A stretch of DNA of 64,000 bases from Prado023 sp963753075 (GCA_963753075.1 CAVWAR010000017.1:62001-126000), one strand, 5' to 3'; counted from the first letter of the stretch, positions 16,615 to 25,679 are shown. Translations and numbers: made by a program. Notes: generated from the sequence alone by a model not told the origin.

Positions 16615-17922
16615 TCAGCCGAGGTTCTGGACGTCTGCCTCGAACTTGGACCACGAGGACGCGGCGTCGTCGGTCTCGTCGACGTCCACGCGGCTCAGTG
16701 CCTGCTGAATCGCGTCATTGATCGCGAAGTAGTTCGGTCCCTTGTACGGCGCGACTGTGACAGCCTCTGCCCGGTTGGCCAGGATCGCACCGGTGGGGGC
16801 GTCGTTGAAGAACTCCTCGGTCTGCGACTGCAGCTCTGGATCGGCCAGGGCGGCAACCTGGCTGGGGAATGTGCCCTTCGCCTTGAACGCCTTGATCTGC
16901 TGCTCCGGAGCGGTGAGCCAGTTGGCCAGCTTCTTGGCCTCGGCCTGGTTCTCGCCCATCGCGGGAACGGTCAGGAACGAGCCGCCCCAGTTGCCGCCGC
17001 CGCCGGGGAACACGTCAGCGATGTCCCAACCCTCGACCCCGGCTGCGTTGCCCTCGATGACGCCGAGCATCCAGCCCGGGCACAGCATTGTGGCGAAGCC
17101 GTCCTTCTGGAAGGCCGTGTTCCAATCCTCGGTCCACTGCCCGACCTGCGCGGACTGCGTCGCGGAGGCTGCGAGGACCTGGTCGTAGATGGCCTTCACC
17201 TCGGGGTTCTCCAGGGCGATGATGTTGTTCTCGTTGTCCTCGTAGGCGTTCTGGACCTGGTTGATCAGGCCCTGGTAGGTGGCACCGGCGCTGTCGAACC
17301 AGCCTGGTCCGGTGTCGGCTGCCACGAACTGGTCGCCGACCTCGAAGTACTTGTCCCAGGTGGCGGCGTCGCCGCCGAGCAGCTCCTTGACCTCTTCGCG
17401 GTCAGTGGGCAGGCCGGCCTCTTCGAAGAGGTCGGCACGGTAGCAGATGCCCTCCGGGCCGATGTCCGTGCCGTATCCGATGAGCACGCCGTCCGGCGTC
17501 GTGGCCTGGGCGACCTTCCAGTCGAGCCAGCGCCCCTCGACCGAGGGATCGTTCAGGTCCACGAACTTGTCCGGGAACTGCGAGAGCTCAGGCAGCCAGT
17601 CGACCTCGATTGCCTCGATGTCCGAGGCGCCCGAGCCGGCAGCCAGACGGGTGTTGAGGTTGTCGCGGGCCTCGTTGGAGGTGGCGGCCTTCTTGGCCTC
17701 GATCGTGACGTTCGGGTTGAGCTCCTCGTACTCCGGGAACAGGTCCTCGTAGCCGAACTCGTTGAACGTGGCCACCGACAGGGTCACCGGCTCGGTGCCT
17801 GTTGCCTCCGTCGCCGTGTCCGAGGTGCTGTCGCTGCCACTTGAGCATCCGGTCGCAACCAGCGCGACCCCTGCCATTCCTGCCGTGAGTGTGACCCACG
17901 ACCTCTTCGTCCTACGGACCAT
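16615..17922 (-). CDS. sugar ABC transporter substrate-binding lipoprotein
   Basis: A 435-residue lipoprotein with a basic N-terminus (MVRRTKRSW), a hydrophobic core and lipobox VATGC, followed by a Ser/Thr-rich linker. The rest has the features of a cluster-D (MalE-like) binding protein, including VTLSVATFNEFGYEDLFPEY and an aromatic-rich sugar site (WTEDWNTAF, GNWGGSF). It delivers an oligosaccharide to the two permeases. ATG 17922 is preferred over upstream in-frame codons because AAGGAGAAGG precedes it. Two LacI-type operators lie between it and the divergent phosphorylase-like gene. Confidence 0.92.
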   Translation of the reverse strand: MVRRTKRSWVTLTAGMAGVALVATGCSSGSDSTSDTATEATGTEPVTLSVATFNEFGYEDLFPEYEELNPNVTIEAKKAATSNEARDNLNTRLAAGSGASDIEAIEVDWLPELSQFPDKFVDLNDPSVEGRWLDWKVAQATTPDGVLIGYGTDIGPEGICYRADLFEEAGLPTDREEVKELLGGDAATWDKYFEVGDQFVAADTGPGWFDSAGATYQGLINQVQNAYEDNENNIIALENPEVKAIYDQVLAASATQSAQVGQWTEDWNTAFQKDGFATMLCPGWMLGVIEGNAAGVEGWDIADVFPGGGGNWGGSFLTVPAMGENQAEAKKLANWLTAPEQQIKAFKAKGTFPSQVAALADPELQSQTEEFFNDAPTGAILANRAEAVTVAPYKGPNYFAINDAIQQALSRVDVDETDDAASSWSKFEADVQNLG

Positions 17923-18023
17923 GACTGGCCTTCTCCTTCTCGTCATCACGGCGGTGTCGCCGATCGGTGGTATTCGCCACGGAGACTCCGCGGTGAGCGC
18001 CAAACTCTCGGGTCAGAAATCCG

Positions 18024-18035
18024 GAGAGCGCTTTC
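18024..18035. promoter_or_regulatory. LacI-type operator 2 (binding-protein side)
   Basis: GAGAGCGCTTTC matches the perfect palindrome at 11 of 12 positions and lies about 100 bases upstream of the binding-lipoprotein start, where it would block that promoter. Confidence 0.6.
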
Positions 18036-18105
18036 ACTTTTGTCCTCGGCGGGAGGTTTGTCAAGGCGGCGTTGTATCCGTTATCAACTTGTGACATTGT
18101 GGTGT

Positions 18106-18117
18106 GAGAGCGCTCTC
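18106..18117. promoter_or_regulatory. LacI-type operator 3 (phosphorylase side)
   Basis: GAGAGCGCTCTC is a perfect 12-bp palindrome 44 bases upstream of the 1150-residue protein's start. It is 82 bp from operator 2, a distance that would allow looping across the divergent promoters. Confidence 0.65.
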
Positions 18118-18161
18118 CACAGCGAGTGGTCTGGGCGCTCCCACGCCCTCAGGAGGTCCGT

Positions 18162-21100
18162 ATGCCCAGTTCCGGCCCCGACTCCCTTGGCACGGCCAGG
18201 GATCCCCAACCGGCGCAGGGAGCGGAGGGGTACGTCGATCTCCACGGTCGACGCTTCTTCCAGATAGCCGACTACGACCGGCTGGCCCCGTTCTTCATGA
18301 CGGTGGTCGGATCGGGGGATCCGTGGTGCTTCGTGTCCAGCACCGGCGGGCTGACGGCAGGACGGGTGCGACCCGACTCGGCGCTGTTCCCCTATTACAC
18401 CGACGACAAGGTCAGCGAGAGCGCCGGGCGCACTGGTGGCCTGAGCATCATGTGGGTCCGCCGGGACGGGCACGAACCCGTTCTGTGGGAGCCGTTCTCC
18501 GCCGCGTCGTACGCGGGTGACGGAGCCCGAAGGACGCTGTTCAAGGACGCGTTGGGCACCACGCTGGTGTTCCAGGAGGTTCGGGCGGACCTCGGGCTGC
18601 GGGTGCGGGTCACCTGGCAGACGGGCAGCCGCTTCGGGATCATCCGGACGTGCGAGCTGGCCAACGTGGGCAACCAGCCGTGCGAGCTGGATCTGGTCGA
18701 CGGGTTCGTCAACGTGCTGCCCGCAGGACTGGACGCACCGGTGCAGAACCGGTTGAGCAACCTGCTCGACGCCTACAAGCGCACCGAGGTCGACGAGCGC
18801 AGCGGGCTGGGGATCTACTCGCTGAGCTCGCGGTTGACCGACCTGGCCGAGCCCAGCGAGTCGCTGCACGCCAACGTCGCCTGGCAGGTCGGCCTGGGTG
18901 AGGCCGATCACCTGCTGTCGATGGGGCAGCTGCCCGGGTTCCGGCGTGGCGAACCGGTTCGCCCGGAGGGCGATGTACGTGGCCTGCGGGGCGCGTACCT
19001 GCTGCACGCCGCCATGCCGCTGGCTGCGGGCCAGGAACGGTCCTGGCGGATCGTCGGGGACGTCGAGCAGGATGCCGCAGACGTGGTCGCGCTGCGCGAC
19101 CTGCTCAGCCGTCCGGATGAGCTGGCAGCGCTGCTGGAGGACGACATCACGGCCACCCGCGTCGAACTCGAGCGGATCGTTGCCTCCGCCGACGGGCTCC
19201 AGTCCACGGGCGAGGAGCTCGCGACCGCCCATCACGCCGCGAACGTCCTGTTCAACGTGATGCGCGGCGGGGTGCCCGTCGACGGGTACCGGTTCGAGGT
19301 CCGAGACTTCCGCGACTTCGTCGCGCAGCGCAGTCCGAGAACCCTCGGACGATGGGATTCGCTGCTGGCCGGCAGGCCGGCGGGGCTGACGATCGACGAG
19401 TTGCTGGAGATCGCCCGGGACAGCGGGGATCCTGACGTCCTGCGGCTGGGCCTGGAGTACCTGCCACTCACGTTCAGTCGGCGCCACGGTGATCCATCGC
19501 GGCCCTGGAACAAGTTCGAGATCGTGCTGCGCGATGCCAACGGTGACCCGCGGCTGAACTTCGAGGGCAACTGGCGCGACATCTTCCAGAACTGGGAGGC
19601 ACTGGCCTGGTCGTTCCCCGAGTACCTCGAGTCGATGGTCGCGGTCTTCCTCGACGCCACAACCGCCGACGGCTACAACCCGTACCGGATCTCCCGATCC
19701 GGGATCGACTGGGAGGTCCCCGAGCCGGACGACCCTTGGTCCAACATCGGCTACTGGAGCGACCACCAGATCATCTACCTGCTCAAGCTGCTCGAGACCT
19801 CGACCCGGTTCCACCCGGGCCGGTTGAACGAGCTGGGCGGCACCCCTGTCTTCTCGCACGCAGACGTCCCCTACCGGATCGCGTCGTACGACAAGATCCT
19901 GGCCGACCCCTACGAGACGATCACGTACGACGAGGAGCAGGCTGCCCTGATCGCCGATCGGGTCAGCGTGTCCGGTGCTGACGGACGGCTGGTCCACGGT
20001 ATCGACGGCGAGCTCGTCCGGGTCACGCTGGCCGAGAAGCTACTGCTGCTCCTGTTGGCCAAGATGGTCAACCTCGTGCCCGACGGCGGCATCTGGATGA
20101 ACACCCAGCGTCCGGAGTGGAACGACGCGAACAACGCCCTGGTCGGCCGCGGACTGTCCGTGGTGACGCTGGCACAGCTGCGGCGCTACCTGGAGTTCGT
20201 GCAGGAGCTGCTGACCGAGGACGTGACGGTCACAGCCGAGCTCGCGGACCTGCTCGAAGGTGTGCTGGGGGCGCTCGAGGCGCATGCTTCGGACCTCGAG
20301 CGGGGCTTCAGCGACCAGTCCCGGCGTGCGTTCCTCGACGACCTGGGCACTGTGGGCAGCACCTACCGCTCACGCGTCTACGGCGGCTTCAGCGGCAGCT
20401 ACGACGACGTGCCCGGTGAGCGGGTCCAGGAACTGCTGACCCTGGCCAGGTCCTACGTGGACTCGAGCCTGCACAGCAATGAACGCGAGGATGGGCTGTA
20501 CCACTCGTACAACCTGCTCGAGCTGTCCGAGGGGTCGGCAGCGATCGCGCGGCTCCCCGAGATGCTCGAGGGTCAGGTCAATGTGCTGGCAAGTGGGGCC
20601 CTGGACGCCCAGCAGTCGCTGGCCCTTTTGGGCGGGCTGCGGCGCAGCCGGCTGTACCGCGCGGACCAGCACAGCTACATGCTCTACCCGGACAAGGATC
20701 TCGCTGGCTTCCTCGACCGCAACCGGTTCACAGCCGCGCGGGCCCAGAACTGCCCCCTGGTCGCCGAACTGGTCGAGGCCGGCGACCGCAGCCTGGTGGT
20801 CCGCGACGTGCACGGCGACCTGCACTTCGCCGCCGAGGTCCGCAATGCCCGCGACATCGACGTGGAGCTGGACCGCCTGGCCGCCGATCCACGCTTCTCC
20901 GCGACCGCTGCGGCCAGCCGCCAGGAGCTGCTCGACATCTTCGAGGAGGTCTTCAGCCACGCCGAGTTCACGGGCCGCTCCGGGTCCTTCTTCGCCTACG
21001 AGGGCTTGGGCAGCATCTACTGGCACATGGTCTCCAAGCTGCTGCTGGCGGTCCAGGAGGCCGCCGAGCGGGCAGTCGCCGACGGGGAGTCGGCCGAGAC

Positions 21101-21614
21101 CGTCGCGCAACTCGTCGCAGCCTACGAGGATGTCCGTGCCGGGATCGGTTACGCCAAGCCCGCGGCGGTCTACGGGGCCTTCCCGACTGACCCCTACTCG
21201 CACACACCCGCCGGTCACGGCGCGCGCCAGCCCGGCATGACCGGTCAGGTGAAGGAGGAGGTGCTCACCCGGCTGGGGGAGCTCGGCCTGCGCGTCGAGG
21301 AGGGCCAAATCGTGGTCCGGCCCATCGAGCTGCGCGCCACCGAGTGGCGCCAGGAGCCGGCGACCTTCGAATACCTCGACGTGCGCAACGTCCCCGGCTC
21401 GATCGACCTGCCGGCCGGCTCGTTGGCGTTCACGTTCTGCCAGGTGCCGGTGCGCTACCGGCGAGCGGACACGCTGGCGATTCAGGTCGTCCGCGCGGAT
21501 GGCTCGGTGGTGGACTGCCCGGATGGCAGGATCCCCGTCGAGCTGAGCGCCAGCATCTTCCAGCGCGACGGGGACGTCGCACGGATCGAGGTCAGCACCC
21601 CGGCCGCCATCTGA
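18162..21614 (+). CDS. very large GH94/GH149/GH161-like glycoside phosphorylase candidate
   Basis: A 1150-residue protein without signal peptide or membrane helix, so cytoplasmic. The first 300 residues look like the beta-sandwich of GH94-type phosphorylases (WCFVSSTGGLTAGR, FEPFSA-like segments). An alpha-helical barrel follows, with NWRDIFQNWEALAWSFP (about 470-486), NIGYWSDHQIIYLLKLL (528-544) and PEWNDANNALVGRG (651-664). The last matches the catalytic DWND element of GH94 enzymes, with Asp655 as likely general acid. GH94 cellobiose phosphorylases have about 800 residues; 1100-1200 is closer to the beta-1,3-glucan phosphorylase families GH149 and GH161. AGGAGG at 18151-18156 fixes the start. 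The adjacent LacI operator, GH1 enzyme and transporter support oligosaccharide phosphorolysis. Family membership is inference. Confidence 0.65.
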   Translation: MPSSGPDSLGTARDPQPAQGAEGYVDLHGRRFFQIADYDRLAPFFMTVVGSGDPWCFVSSTGGLTAGRVRPDSALFPYYTDDKVSESAGRTGGLSIMWVRRDGHEPVLWEPFSAASYAGDGARRTLFKDALGTTLVFQEVRADLGLRVRVTWQTGSRFGIIRTCELANVGNQPCELDLVDGFVNVLPAGLDAPVQNRLSNLLDAYKRTEVDERSGLGIYSLSSRLTDLAEPSESLHANVAWQVGLGEADHLLSMGQLPGFRRGEPVRPEGDVRGLRGAYLLHAAMPLAAGQERSWRIVGDVEQDAADVVALRDLLSRPDELAALLEDDITATRVELERIVASADGLQSTGEELATAHHAANVLFNVMRGGVPVDGYRFEVRDFRDFVAQRSPRTLGRWDSLLAGRPAGLTIDELLEIARDSGDPDVLRLGLEYLPLTFSRRHGDPSRPWNKFEIVLRDANGDPRLNFEGNWRDIFQNWEALAWSFPEYLESMVAVFLDATTADGYNPYRISRSGIDWEVPEPDDPWSNIGYWSDHQIIYLLKLLETSTRFHPGRLNELGGTPVFSHADVPYRIASYDKILADPYETITYDEEQAALIADRVSVSGADGRLVHGIDGELVRVTLAEKLLLLLLAKMVNLVPDGGIWMNTQRPEWNDANNALVGRGLSVVTLAQLRRYLEFVQELLTEDVTVTAELADLLEGVLGALEAHASDLERGFSDQSRRAFLDDLGTVGSTYRSRVYGGFSGSYDDVPGERVQELLTLARSYVDSSLHSNEREDGLYHSYNLLELSEGSAAIARLPEMLEGQVNVLASGALDAQQSLALLGGLRRSRLYRADQHSYMLYPDKDLAGFLDRNRFTAARAQNCPLVAELVEAGDRSLVVRDVHGDLHFAAEVRNARDIDVELDRLAADPRFSATAAASRQELLDIFEEVFSHAEFTGRSGSFFAYEGLGSIYWHMVSKLLLAVQEAAERAVADGESAETVAQLVAAYEDVRAGIGYAKPAAVYGAFPTDPYSHTPAGHGARQPGMTGQVKEEVLTRLGELGLRVEEGQIVVRPIELRATEWRQEPATFEYLDVRNVPGSIDLPAGSLAFTFCQVPVRYRRADTLAIQVVRADGSVVDCPDGRIPVELSASIFQRDGDVARIEVSTPAAI

Positions 21615-21684
21615 CGCTGCGGTACGTCCCCCGGTGCCCGGTACGGGTGGTTTGCACTCCTTGTTTGGTGCCGTGGCCCGGCGC

Positions 21685-21690
21685 TAGGGT
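21685..21690 (+). promoter_or_regulatory. -10 hexamer TAGGGT for the VOC gene
   Basis: TAGGGT lies 31 bases before ATG 21722, with GAAGGGG in the short leader, so this gene appears to have a conventional leader and ribosome site. The rest of the 107-bp gap shows nothing else. Confidence 0.4.
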
Positions 21691-21721
21691 GCTGAGGGTC
21701 ACCTAACGAAGGGGATCCCCG

Positions 21722-22510
21722 ATGATCGTCGAGTCCTACGCCGCCGGCACGCCGTCTTGGATCGACCTCATGACCACCGACCAGGAGGCGTCGATCGCGT
21801 TCTACGGCGACCTCTTCGGGTGGGAGGCCCAGATGTCCGGCCCGGACATGGGCAACTACGCCATGTGCATGATGGGGGACCAGCCGGTCTCCGGCATCGG
21901 CTCGATGCCGACGGATGGCCCGGCGTTCCCGCCCACCTGGACGGTCTACATCAGCGTCGACGACGCCGACGCGGTCACGGCGGCGGCACTCGAGGCCGGC
22001 GGGCAGGTCATCTCCGAGGTCATGGACGTCGCTGGGGAGGGGCAGCGACCGGGCCGGATGGCGATCCTCGCCGACCCCTCCGGGGGTGTTTTCGGCCTCT
22101 GGGAGCCGCACGACCATCGCGGGTCCGGGCTCGCGAACGAGCCGGGATCATTCGCGTGGAACGAGATGCTCAGCCGCGACCCGCAGGCATCGCGGGAGTT
22201 CTTCGGCGCCGTCTTCGGGTACGCGTGGGAGCCCATGCCCGGGGTCGAGTCCATGCAGTACTACAGCGCCACATTGGACGGCAACCCGGTGCTGGGGGTC
22301 ATGGCGGTGCCCGAGTCGATGCCTGCCGAGATCCCCTCGCACTGGAACTCCTACTTCGCCGTCGGCGACGCCGACGACGCGGCCGCCCGGGCTCAGGCTG
22401 CCGGCGGAACGGTCCTGCAGGCCCCGTTCGACTCGCCCTTCGGCCGGATGGCCGTCCTGGCCGACCCCCAGGGGGCAAGCTTCTCGATCGTCGCCATGCC
22501 GCCGGCGTGA
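21722..22510 (+). CDS. two-domain VOC (glyoxalase-like) protein
   Basis: A 262-residue protein made of two vicinal-oxygen-chelate modules of about 125 residues. Module 1 starts GTPSWIDLMTTDQEASIAF and module 2 starts GSFAWNEMLSRDPQASREFF; each ends with a matching segment (GRMAILADPSGGVFGLWEP and FGRMAVLADPQGASFSIV). This layout is common in actinobacterial proteins annotated as glyoxalase or hydroxylase-like, whose substrates are unknown. Acidic and histidine metal ligands are not obvious at all four expected positions, so a non-enzymatic binding role is possible. Confidence 0.8.
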   Translation: MIVESYAAGTPSWIDLMTTDQEASIAFYGDLFGWEAQMSGPDMGNYAMCMMGDQPVSGIGSMPTDGPAFPPTWTVYISVDDADAVTAAALEAGGQVISEVMDVAGEGQRPGRMAILADPSGGVFGLWEPHDHRGSGLANEPGSFAWNEMLSRDPQASREFFGAVFGYAWEPMPGVESMQYYSATLDGNPVLGVMAVPESMPAEIPSHWNSYFAVGDADDAAARAQAAGGTVLQAPFDSPFGRMAVLADPQGASFSIVAMPPA

Positions 22511-22547
22511 CCCTGCGTGCCTTCCTCCCCGAGTGGCCGTGGCACGG

Positions 22548-23408
22548 TCAGCGGCTCACCTGGTCGAGTTCGCGCTGCTCCTGGGTGGCCGCGCGCAAGA
22601 CGAGGAACTCCCGGAAGCGTCGGGGTCGCTGTGACGGTAACGCCAGGGCGACGGCACAGGCACCGGCCAGCAGAACCACCGCGACCGCGGCGTCCATGAG
22701 GAAGTGGTTCCCGGTGACCACAACGACCCACGTGGTGATGATCGGATGGGCGATCGCCAGCCAGCGCCACGGCGAGCGGGCGATGACGATGATCAGCAGC
22801 GCCACCGCGGCAGCCCATGCGATGTGCACCGAGGGCATGGCGGAGTACTGGTTGGCGCCAGGTATGACGTTGTACACCGACAGCCCGGTGCGCGCGGCGG
22901 TGTCCACGACGCCGAGCTCGGGGATCAGCCGTGGCGGGGCCACCGGCTTGTACTGGATGAGCAGGCACGCACCGGTGGCGATGAAGACGGTTGTGCGCGT
23001 GAACGGCCAGTCCTTGCGGTGCCGCAGGAACACCCAGGCCAGGGTGATCACGAACAGGGTGATGTGTGCCGTGGCGTAGTACGTGTCGGCCACGCGCATC
23101 AGCCACTCGTGGCCGAGTATCTGGGCCTGCATGGCAGCCCCGCTGGGCCAGCCAAGCAGCTCCTCGATCCGCGCCAGCTGCAGGCCGGCCTCCTCGGCGT
23201 TCTCGAAGCCGCCGAAGGTGAGTGATCCGGCGTACTGCCAGGCTGCGTAGGCAGTCATCAGCAGGGCCACCTCCCCGGCGCTGCTGGACAGGAACCGGTA
23301 CCGGGGCCAGGCTCGCGCGACCAGCATGAGCACGACCATCACAGCGGCGATACCCAGCGCGTAGCGCCAGGGCAGCCAGCCCAGCCCGTTGCTCACCAAC
23401 CAGTCCAT
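22548..23408 (-). CDS. PAP2-superfamily membrane phosphatase/phosphotransferase (AUR1-like)
   Basis: A 286-residue membrane protein with about six helices. The PAP2 motifs read KPVAPPRL (motif C1), YSAMPSVHIAWA (C2, with the catalytic-type His) and GNHFLMDA (C3, His and Asp). C2 with PSVH instead of PSGH, and C3 with N-H-x-x-x-D, are typical of the AUR1/inositol-phosphoryl-transfer branch rather than classical lipid phosphate phosphatases. A role in lipid or inositol-phosphate head-group chemistry is therefore likely. ATG 23408 lies 4 bases after the stop of the MFS gene, so the two are cotranscribed. Confidence 0.85.
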   Translation of the reverse strand: MDWLVSNGLGWLPWRYALGIAAVMVVLMLVARAWPRYRFLSSSAGEVALLMTAYAAWQYAGSLTFGGFENAEEAGLQLARIEELLGWPSGAAMQAQILGHEWLMRVADTYYATAHITLFVITLAWVFLRHRKDWPFTRTTVFIATGACLLIQYKPVAPPRLIPELGVVDTAARTGLSVYNVIPGANQYSAMPSVHIAWAAAVALLIIVIARSPWRWLAIAHPIITTWVVVVTGNHFLMDAAVAVVLLAGACAVALALPSQRPRRFREFLVLRAATQEQRELDQVSR

Positions 23409-23412
23409 CGAC

Positions 23413-24606
23413 TCAATCCTCGTCGATCCGGCGGGTCGAGGAGGCGACGAGCAGGCCCACGGCCAGTAGACCGGCGGTGACACTGAGCGCACGCAGGACG
23501 CCGACGCGGTCGCCGAGCAGGCCGATCAGCGGTGGCCCGGAGAGGAAGGCGACGTATCCGATGGTGGCCACGACGCTGACCCGTCCGGCGGCTGCCGATC
23601 GCTGGTCAGCAGCCGCGCTCATCCCCACGGGGAAGCCGAGTGCGGTGCCCAGGCCCCACAGGACGGTCCCGAGCATCGCGGTCCCGAGGCTCGGGCCCTG
23701 GACCACGATCAGCAGCCCGACCAGGGCACCCGCTGCGGAGGCGCGGAGCATGGGCACCCGACCGAAGCGATCCAGCACCTGCGGGCCGTACCACCGGCCC
23801 ACCGTCATCGACGTCACGAACACACCGTAGGCCAAGGACCCGAGCGCCGCCGTCGCTCCGTATCCGTCGATCGCCGCGACCCCGAGCCAGTCGGTGGCCG
23901 TGCCCTCGGAGAACGCCATCGTCAGGACGAAGAGCCCGATGAGCAGGGTGCGCGGCTCCGTCCAGGCCTTCAGCGGGTGCCGGGCGACTCCGACCTGCTC
24001 GTGGTCCCCGGTGCCGGCCGGCAGGAAGCCGCGCGTTGACAGCGGCATGGCGATCGCCAGGAACGCTGCCACCGCCAGCAGGTTCACGGTCACCGAGACT
24101 CCGAGGGCGTTCATCCCGGCGCCGATCAGGGCGCCGATCACGGTGCCGACGCTGAAGCCGGCGTGGAACCGGGCCATGATCGAGCGCTGGAGCTGCTGCT
24201 CCACGGCCGCCGCCTCGACATTCATGGCCACGTCCCAGGCGCCGCTGCCGAAACCCATCAGGGCCAGCCCGATGACCACCGGAGCCACGCCAACCAGCAC
24301 CCCGACCCCGGCGATGCTGAGGCCGGCTGACGTCAGCAGCGACATCACGACGATCGTGCGGGCAGCTCCGAGCCGGTGCACGATCAGCCCCGCCGACGGC
24401 ATGGCGAGCAGTGCTCCGAGCGCGATTGCCAGCAGCACCATGCCCAGCTCGCCAGGGGTCAGGCCCAGCTCCCCCCGAGCCTGCGGGATCCGCGCGGCCC
24501 ACGAGGCGAAGCCCAGGCCGGCGCCGATGAACACGAGATACGCGCCGCGGGTCGCCCGTTGCAGGGCCCGCGCGTCAGGCGGTGCGACAGCGCGGTTGTT
24601 GCTCAC
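23413..24606 (-). CDS. MFS transporter
   Basis: A 397-residue major-facilitator protein with twelve predicted helices and no ATP-binding motif. It begins at GTG 24606 (MSNNRAVAPP) and shows the short charged loop between helices 2 and 3 (GLIVHRLGAARTIV) and a central cytoplasmic loop near residues 190-205. It resembles the YfkF/fucose-permease-like MFS group often annotated only as MFS transporter; the substrate is unknown. It is cotranscribed with the AUR1-like gene 4 bases downstream and divergent from the aldo/keto reductase at 24689. Confidence 0.85.
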   Translation of the reverse strand: MSNNRAVAPPDARALQRATRGAYLVFIGAGLGFASWAARIPQARGELGLTPGELGMVLLAIALGALLAMPSAGLIVHRLGAARTIVVMSLLTSAGLSIAGVGVLVGVAPVVIGLALMGFGSGAWDVAMNVEAAAVEQQLQRSIMARFHAGFSVGTVIGALIGAGMNALGVSVTVNLLAVAAFLAIAMPLSTRGFLPAGTGDHEQVGVARHPLKAWTEPRTLLIGLFVLTMAFSEGTATDWLGVAAIDGYGATAALGSLAYGVFVTSMTVGRWYGPQVLDRFGRVPMLRASAAGALVGLLIVVQGPSLGTAMLGTVLWGLGTALGFPVGMSAAADQRSAAAGRVSVVATIGYVAFLSGPPLIGLLGDRVGVLRALSVTAGLLAVGLLVASSTRRIDED

Positions 24607-24674
24607 CGGTGGAGTTCTAGCACGCCGTCGTTGATCCAGAGGTCAGTCCCGGCCCCAGGGACCGTCCCGCCGCC

Positions 24675-24680
24675 TACGAT
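24675..24680 (+). promoter_or_regulatory. -10 hexamer TACGAT, leaderless start of the aldo/keto reductase
   Basis: TACGAT ends 8 bases before ATG 24689 and no ribosome-binding site fits between them. Confidence 0.45.
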
Positions 24681-24688
24681 GTCCTTCC

Positions 24689-25570
24689 ATGGAGCACAGA
24701 GCCTTCGGGTCCACCGGCCTGCAGGTCTCGCTGCTTGGCCTGGGGGCGGGTCACATCGGCGATCCGACCGCCAGCGAGGACCAAGTGGCGCATCTGCTGG
24801 GCACCGCACTGGACTCGGGCCTGAACCTGATCGATACAGCCCGCGGATACGTGCGAAGCGAGGACCGGATCGGTCGCCTTGTCAGCCATCGCCGCGACGA
24901 GTTCGTCCTGTCGACCAAGGTCGGGTACGAGATCCCGGGGGTGCCGGACTGGTCCGGTGCTGCGGTCACACAGGGGATCGACAGGGCGCTGGCCCAGTTG
25001 CGCACCGATGTCCTGGATGTGTGCTTCCTGCACTCCTGCGCGCTGGACGTGCTCGCGGCGGGGGACGCCGTCACGGCCCTGCACGCAGCCCAGCAGGCGG
25101 GCAAGGTCCGCGTCTGCGGGTACTCCGGCGAGGCCGAGGCGCTGGCGTGGGCGATCGAGTCCGGGGCCTTCGGTGCCATCCAGGCGTCGGTCAACCTCGC
25201 CGACCAGTGGACGGTGTCCACCCTCCTGCCGCGTGCCACCGACGCCGGGCTGGGGGTCATCGCGAAGCGGCCGCTGGCCAACGCTGCCTGGCGGTTCGCG
25301 GAGCGTCCCGTCGGCGACTACGCAGAGCCCTACTGGGAGCGGCTGCAGGCCATGGCCATCACACCCGAGGATGGCGACTGGACTGCCACAGCCCTGCGCT
25401 TCTCGGCCTTCACCCCGGGTGTCTCCACGGCGATCGTGGGGACATCTTCGGTGGCCCACCTTCAGGCCGCGGTGGAGGCGGTGGCCCTGGGGCCGCTCCC
25501 CCCTGGCGAGGTTGCGCGGTGGGGAGCCGCCTTCGAGCCGTTCAAGGGCCACTGGTCGCCACAGATCTGA
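24689..25570 (+). CDS. aldo/keto reductase
   Basis: A 293-residue NADPH-dependent reductase with the AKR barrel. The catalytic tetrad can be read as Asp in LIDTARGY, the nearby Tyr in RGYVRSED, Lys in LSTKVGYE and His in CFLHSCA. The beginning EHRAFGSTGLQVSLLGLGAG is standard for the family. The nucleotide-binding end IVGTSSVAHLQAAVEA is present. The physiological substrate cannot be deduced. It is a single gene, followed by a 109-bp gap before the lipoprotein gene. Confidence 0.88.
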   Translation: MEHRAFGSTGLQVSLLGLGAGHIGDPTASEDQVAHLLGTALDSGLNLIDTARGYVRSEDRIGRLVSHRRDEFVLSTKVGYEIPGVPDWSGAAVTQGIDRALAQLRTDVLDVCFLHSCALDVLAAGDAVTALHAAQQAGKVRVCGYSGEAEALAWAIESGAFGAIQASVNLADQWTVSTLLPRATDAGLGVIAKRPLANAAWRFAERPVGDYAEPYWERLQAMAITPEDGDWTATALRFSAFTPGVSTAIVGTSSVAHLQAAVEAVALGPLPPGEVARWGAAFEPFKGHWSPQI

Positions 25571-25679
25571 TCCCGACTGTCCTCGCAGCGAGGGCCGTGT
25601 CGACCGGGTGCGAACGGGGGGTATCATTATGTCGACAATCCGGACAAATGACCCCACCCTGAGCACGAAGGAAGTACCC

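Noticed and set aside
18084..19997. A 637-codon minus-strand frame opposite the phosphorylase-like gene
   Set aside because: No motif, Val/Gln/Arg-rich shadow; the plus frame has strong ribosome site AGGAGG and recognisable glycosidase-clan motifs.
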